From UBA1952 sp965246765 (GTDB taxonomy: Bacteria; Bacteroidota; Bacteroidia; Chitinophagales; Chitinophagaceae): a stretch of 64,000 nucleotides of DNA. Made by a program: the position numbers and the translations under genes. A model generated the notes under the pieces. That model searched no databases and was not told the DNA's origin. It saw nothing but the letters and a program-made list of their open reading frames with translations. This document shows positions 60,285 to 64,000 of this stretch, piece by piece; position 1 is the stretch's first letter; each line of letters starts with the position of its first letter. The stretch is taken from NCBI GenBank assembly GCA_965246765.1, contig CBDFFJ010000007.1, positions 1-64,000 of the forward strand, written 5' to 3'.

Positions 60285-63200
60285 ATGTCCCTGCCCCCCT
60301 TTATTAAGTTTGCTTACAATCACGGCACGGAAGAAGTCATTCGCCGGGGCAAACGTATTTTCAATGCGCGGGGGGTGCAGTTCATGGACGTGGACCACCT
60401 CATTCACCAGGTGCGCTTCCGGGTCCGGAACGATCAATACAACAGCTATTACACCGTCACGGTTGCGAGGTTCAATGATGACCGGGCAATGTCGGTCCGC
60501 TGCCAGTGCCCTTACAATCTGGGCGAAATCTGCCGCCATGAGGTAGCTGCGCTCTTTCAGCTAAACGAGATGGCGACGGCGGGCTTCTTTGAAGACACCG
60601 ATGTAACCTACAATCAGGAGCATACGCTGGTGCGTATGCGGGCGGTCACTTTTGAGCTGGTGGGCGTATTTACCAGCGCAGAGTCCTTTGAAACCGCGAA
60701 AAAATGGGCCAGCGAAAGGAAAGTCCGCAGTATAGTTGCGCAGCAGGAGCGGCTGTCCGCTGAAGTAGCTGAAGGCGCAGAGGTTTTTCAGGTCAGGCTT
60801 CGGCAGAACGACGAACGGTACTTTGATACATCCTGCGCCTGCGCAGAAACGAGTCACCCGCTTTGCCGGCACAAGGCGGCTGTGTTTCTCCAGGTATTGC
60901 AGGAGCGCGGCGCGGCTTTCTTTAAAAGCCTCCAGAACCTGGACGCCCAGAAGGAAAAGCTGCTGGCGCAATACGGCTACTCGCTAAAAGATGACCTTAG
61001 CGGCAAGTTTGAATTTAGTGATGTGGAGGGCCGGCCCGTACTGCGGGTAATGGACCCGTCCGTAAAAAAAATTGCGGCGCCTGTAGTTGTGCCGGAGCCT
61101 GTTGCGGAGCCCGTTCCTGCGCAGACAGACGAGCCGGTTGCCATCAAAACCAGGCAACGACTGGGGATCGTAGCCGACGCCGCAAGTCCGCTCTATCCCG
61201 GCCTGGCGTGGAAGCTCGTTGCCGGTGAAGCGGAAGGCGAGTCGCATCAGTTCAGCGGAGCTATTGAGGTGCTTGACCTGCAGCAATACATCAGCGCAAG
61301 CCGGTTCCCGCAACGCGACCGCGACCTGCTGTCGCAGGCGCGCAAGCTGAGTCCTGCCGACGTACTGCGCTATTTAAAAAAGACCCTGCCCTTTGGTGAT
61401 TTGTGGGATGAGCCTGGTGAGGTGCTGCGGGAAGATATTGCGCCCGAGCTGAAGGACGCAGTATGGGAATATCTGTTACCAAGGTATCAACGGCTGCTCA
61501 GCCAGTGGAGCGCTCACCCCCTCTGCTTTGCGCACCGGCGGGGCGCTGCCCTGAGCAGCCAATCAATAACGCCTGTAGCTTTTTCGTCCGTTCCTGCAAA
61601 GCCCTCGCTGTTCGTCGCGCCCGTTGAGGATGAGATTGAGGTGCGGCTCTTTTGGGAAATCGGCACCCGCAGCATTCCGTTTGAGGAGGCAGCCATGCTT
61701 GACGATGCACTGGTGATGGACGCCTTCACGCTTCATGCGCTGCCAGATCTGCCGGCGCTAAAGATGGCAGCCGGCTTTATGCCCGACGGCCTTAAAAAAG
61801 TGGATGCTGCAGACTGGCCGCGCTTTCTGGAAGAGGAGGTAATGACCTGGCGTTCGTCCTTGCCCGTCCACTTTGACGATCGGCTGATTGAGCAAAGCAG
61901 CACGGTGAAGCCAACGTTCCGGATTCATCTTTCAGAACGCGAACGTGTGCTTGTGCTTCACCCCATTTTCACCTATGGAAATGCGGAAATCCGTTGGGGA
62001 TATGAAGGCGACATAACCGTACCGCACCAGGGTCGTGTCCGGATTATTCGCCGCCATGCGGATGCGGAGGAAGCCTTTCTGCAAAGCATCAGGAACCTGC
62101 ACAGCGACATGCAGCGCTCCGCGGCAGATCACTTTTTCTACCTGAAGTCCGATGCGGTGCTCGCAGGCTCATGGTTCTTCCGCTTTACGGATGCTATGCG
62201 GGAGCAGAATGTAGCAATAACCGGATTTGAAGGTTTGAAGCGACTGCGCATCTCCGCATTCAAGCCAAAGACGGAGGTGAAGGTGTCTTCTGGAATTGAC
62301 TGGTTTGATACGGAAGTCGCGGTGACCTTTGGCGAGCAGCAGGTTTCCATCGCAGACATCAAGAAGGCACTCGCAGAAAAGCAAAGCTTTGTACCGCTAC
62401 AGGATGGCAGCATCGGTCTGCTCCCGGAAGAATGGCTGAAGAAATACAGCCTGCTCATTAAAATGGGCGAGGCGCAGGGAGGCAAGCTACGCCTGCGAAA
62501 GTTTCATTTCTCCGTGCTGGACGCGCTGCTGGCAGAGGTAGATGAGGAAAGCATCCAGAATGAGCTTGAAGAAAAGAAAGAGCAGCTCGCCGCCATCATT
62601 GACCGCGACTTCTCCGACATGGCGCCGCCTTCGCAGCTGAAGGCGGAGCTGCGGCCTTATCAGCATGCAGGCTTCCAATGGCTGGCATTTCTTAAAGAAG
62701 CCGGCTGGGGCGGCATTCTTGCCGATGATATGGGCCTGGGCAAAACGGTTCAGGCGCTCTCTTATCTGCAGGAGTATGCCAACGAAACTCCCGAGGCGCG
62801 CTTCCTGGTCATTTGCCCCACTACGCTGATGTACAACTGGGAAGCGGAGATCCGGAAATTCACGCCAGAGCTCCGTCACTTTATCCATCATGGCCCGAAG
62901 CGCTCGCATAAAGCGTCCGATTTTGACCCCTATCACGTCATCATCACTACTTACGGCACTATGCGCTCGGATATCCGCTGGATGAAGGACATTGCTTTTG
63001 ACTATGCCATTCTGGATGAATCGCAGGCAATCAAAAATCCACAATCGCAGGTAGCCAAGGCATCCCTGCTGATAAAGGCAAAGAACAAGCTTGCGCTCAG
63101 CGGAACACCGGTGCAGAACAACACATTTGACCTTTATGCGCAGATGAATTTTCTGAATCCCGGCCTGCTCGGCTCACGGGAATTTTTCGCCAATGAGTTT

Positions 63201-64000
63201 GCCACGCCGATTGACAAATTTCGGGAGGAAGCAGTGACGCAGCAGCTCCGGCAGCTTATTTACCCGTTCATGCTGCGCCGAACCAAAGAGCAGGTGGCAA
63301 AGGACTTGCCGGAAAAGACAGAGACGATTCTGTATTGCGAAATGGGGCCGGAGCAACGTAAGATTTACAACGCTTACCGCAATACCTATAAAGATCAGAT
63401 TATGGGAATGATTGACGAGCGTGGCATTGAACGTTCTACATTCCACATACTACAGGGCCTTACACGGCTGCGCCAGATCTGCGACTCGCCGGCCATTCTC
63501 AATGAGGAAGAGCGCTTGCCCAATCATTCGGTAAAAAGCGAAGAGCTGACCCGCGAGATCCAGGAAAATGTAGGCAACCACAAAGCGCTCATATTCTCCC
63601 AGTTCCTCGGCATGCTGGCTATAATCCGGAAGCAGCTTGAAGAAGCCGGCATTCCATATGTTTATTTTGACGGGAGCTCATCGGCTACGGAGCGTGAGCG
63701 GGCAATTCAGGAATTCCAGACTAATGAAGAATGCAGGGTATTTCTGATATCGCTTAAGGCGGGCGGCGTGGGTCTGAATCTCACGGCGGCTGACTACGTC
63801 TATATTGTTGACCCCTGGTGGAACCCTGCCGTAGAGCAGCAGGCCATTGACCGTACACACCGCATTGGCCAGACTAAAGCCATCTTTGCCTACCGCCTTA
63901 TCTGCAAGGATACGATTGAAGAGAAAATGCTGATTCTGCAGGAACGGAAGCGGGTATTGGCGGCCGATCTGGTTGCAGACGACAGCGCAGTTCTCAAGCG
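60285..64000 (+). CDS. SNF2-family helicase with two SWIM fingers (3' end cut)
   Basis: The frame stays open to the window end, so at least 1238 residues are present and the C terminus (expected to be short) is missing. Two SWIM zinc fingers come first: C73-x-C75...C83-x-H85 and C184-x-C186...C194-x-H196. A long linker region (about 200-780) follows. The SWI2/SNF2 ATPase includes Walker A DDMGLGKT (about 814-821), motif II DESQ (about 909), motif V GVGLNLTAAD and motif VI DRTHRIGQ. The ATPase half resembles RapA-group and bacterial Snf2-like remodelling proteins. The role (RNA polymerase recycling, DNA repair or defence) cannot be told. A double SWIM is unusual, since one is normal. Confidence 0.92.
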   Translation, partial: MSLPPFIKFAYNHGTEEVIRRGKRIFNARGVQFMDVDHLIHQVRFRVRNDQYNSYYTVTVARFNDDRAMSVRCQCPYNLGEICRHEVAALFQLNEMATAGFFEDTDVTYNQEHTLVRMRAVTFELVGVFTSAESFETAKKWASERKVRSIVAQQERLSAEVAEGAEVFQVRLRQNDERYFDTSCACAETSHPLCRHKAAVFLQVLQERGAAFFKSLQNLDAQKEKLLAQYGYSLKDDLSGKFEFSDVEGRPVLRVMDPSVKKIAAPVVVPEPVAEPVPAQTDEPVAIKTRQRLGIVADAASPLYPGLAWKLVAGEAEGESHQFSGAIEVLDLQQYISASRFPQRDRDLLSQARKLSPADVLRYLKKTLPFGDLWDEPGEVLREDIAPELKDAVWEYLLPRYQRLLSQWSAHPLCFAHRRGAALSSQSITPVAFSSVPAKPSLFVAPVEDEIEVRLFWEIGTRSIPFEEAAMLDDALVMDAFTLHALPDLPALKMAAGFMPDGLKKVDAADWPRFLEEEVMTWRSSLPVHFDDRLIEQSSTVKPTFRIHLSERERVLVLHPIFTYGNAEIRWGYEGDITVPHQGRVRIIRRHADAEEAFLQSIRNLHSDMQRSAADHFFYLKSDAVLAGSWFFRFTDAMREQNVAITGFEGLKRLRISAFKPKTEVKVSSGIDWFDTEVAVTFGEQQVSIADIKKALAEKQSFVPLQDGSIGLLPEEWLKKYSLLIKMGEAQGGKLRLRKFHFSVLDALLAEVDEESIQNELEEKKEQLAAIIDRDFSDMAPPSQLKAELRPYQHAGFQWLAFLKEAGWGGILADDMGLGKTVQALSYLQEYANETPEARFLVICPTTLMYNWEAEIRKFTPELRHFIHHGPKRSHKASDFDPYHVIITTYGTMRSDIRWMKDIAFDYAILDESQAIKNPQSQVAKASLLIKAKNKLALSGTPVQNNTFDLYAQMNFLNPGLLGSREFFANEFATPIDKFREEAVTQQLRQLIYPFMLRRTKEQVAKDLPEKTETILYCEMGPEQRKIYNAYRNTYKDQIMGMIDERGIERSTFHILQGLTRLRQICDSPAILNEEERLPNHSVKSEELTREIQENVGNHKALIFSQFLGMLAIIRKQLEEAGIPYVYFDGSSSATERERAIQEFQTNEECRVFLISLKAGGVGLNLTAADYVYIVDPWWNPAVEQQAIDRTHRIGQTKAIFAYRLICKDTIEEKMLILQERKRVLAADLVADDSAVLK

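Noticed and set aside
1..64000. tRNA or rRNA genes, transposases and phage genes
   Set aside because: I found no cloverleaf, no rRNA-like sequence and no open frame with transposase or integrase motifs.

Overview
This is a contiguous chromosomal segment of a moderately GC-rich Bacteroidota bacterium, most likely from the Chitinophagaceae/Chitinophagales side of the phylum. The evidence is type IX secretion C-terminal signals of both kinds (type A on a 3150-residue adhesin, type B on two tandem proteins), fused-E1 2-oxoacid dehydrogenases, a Bacteroidota-style DnaK-suppressor (TraR/DksA) gene right after ileS, lipoproteins, a porin O/P-like barrel, and repeated TAnnTTTG (-7) promoter elements, the Bacteroidota consensus, just upstream of start codons. 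No tRNA, rRNA, integrase, transposase, CRISPR array or prophage gene was seen; the content is mostly housekeeping plus surface proteins.

Layout. 0-10 kb: Lhr-like ligase-associated helicase, fatty acid desaturase, leucine dehydrogenase, a two-gene nucleotidyltransferase module, purC, hutU, a retropepsin-like protease, ispF and a lipoprotein. 10-19 kb: YtxH and a tiny lipoprotein, a fused 2-oxoacid dehydrogenase E1, a barrel lipoprotein, isoaspartyl peptidase, a PRPP-binding phosphoribosyltransferase, a MacB/FtsX permease divergent from an MFS transporter, and a CarboxypepD_reg protein. 19-24 kb: ileS (GXHH-type active-site motif) and a TraR/DksA protein with a histone H1-like tail. 24-33 kb: two tandem T9SS type B proteins sharing a 1,534-bp tract in which I saw no difference, then a second, longer fused E1. 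33-38 kb: OmpA lipoprotein, an unknown ORF overlapping ligD by ATGA, ligD, and two small genes. 38-48 kb: one 9.4-kb adhesin gene. 48-57 kb: M16 protease, a LiaF-like protein with a LytS/LytTR two-component pair, a His-type (not Lys-type) DegT-family enzyme, GNAT, LysE exporter and porin. 58-64 kb: DUF47 protein plus PiT phosphate transporter with a TM-PDZ-TM insert, and a SNF2 helicase with two SWIM fingers that runs off the window end.

The most unusual layer is between and inside genes. Three intergenic loci (2683-2871, 14103-14354, 36788-37018) each hold an array of degenerate 21-bp tandem units, with about nine well-kept units each. They share period and size but not sequence; two of the three show inverted-repeat symmetry clearly, and each lies 3' of a gene. 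Separately, two essential or conserved genes (the helicase and ileS) carry in-frame insertions of heptanucleotide tandem repeats. Many genes have their -7 promoter box only 4-9 nt before the start codon, which predicts leaderless or nearly leaderless mRNAs. All functions are read from sequence motifs only.
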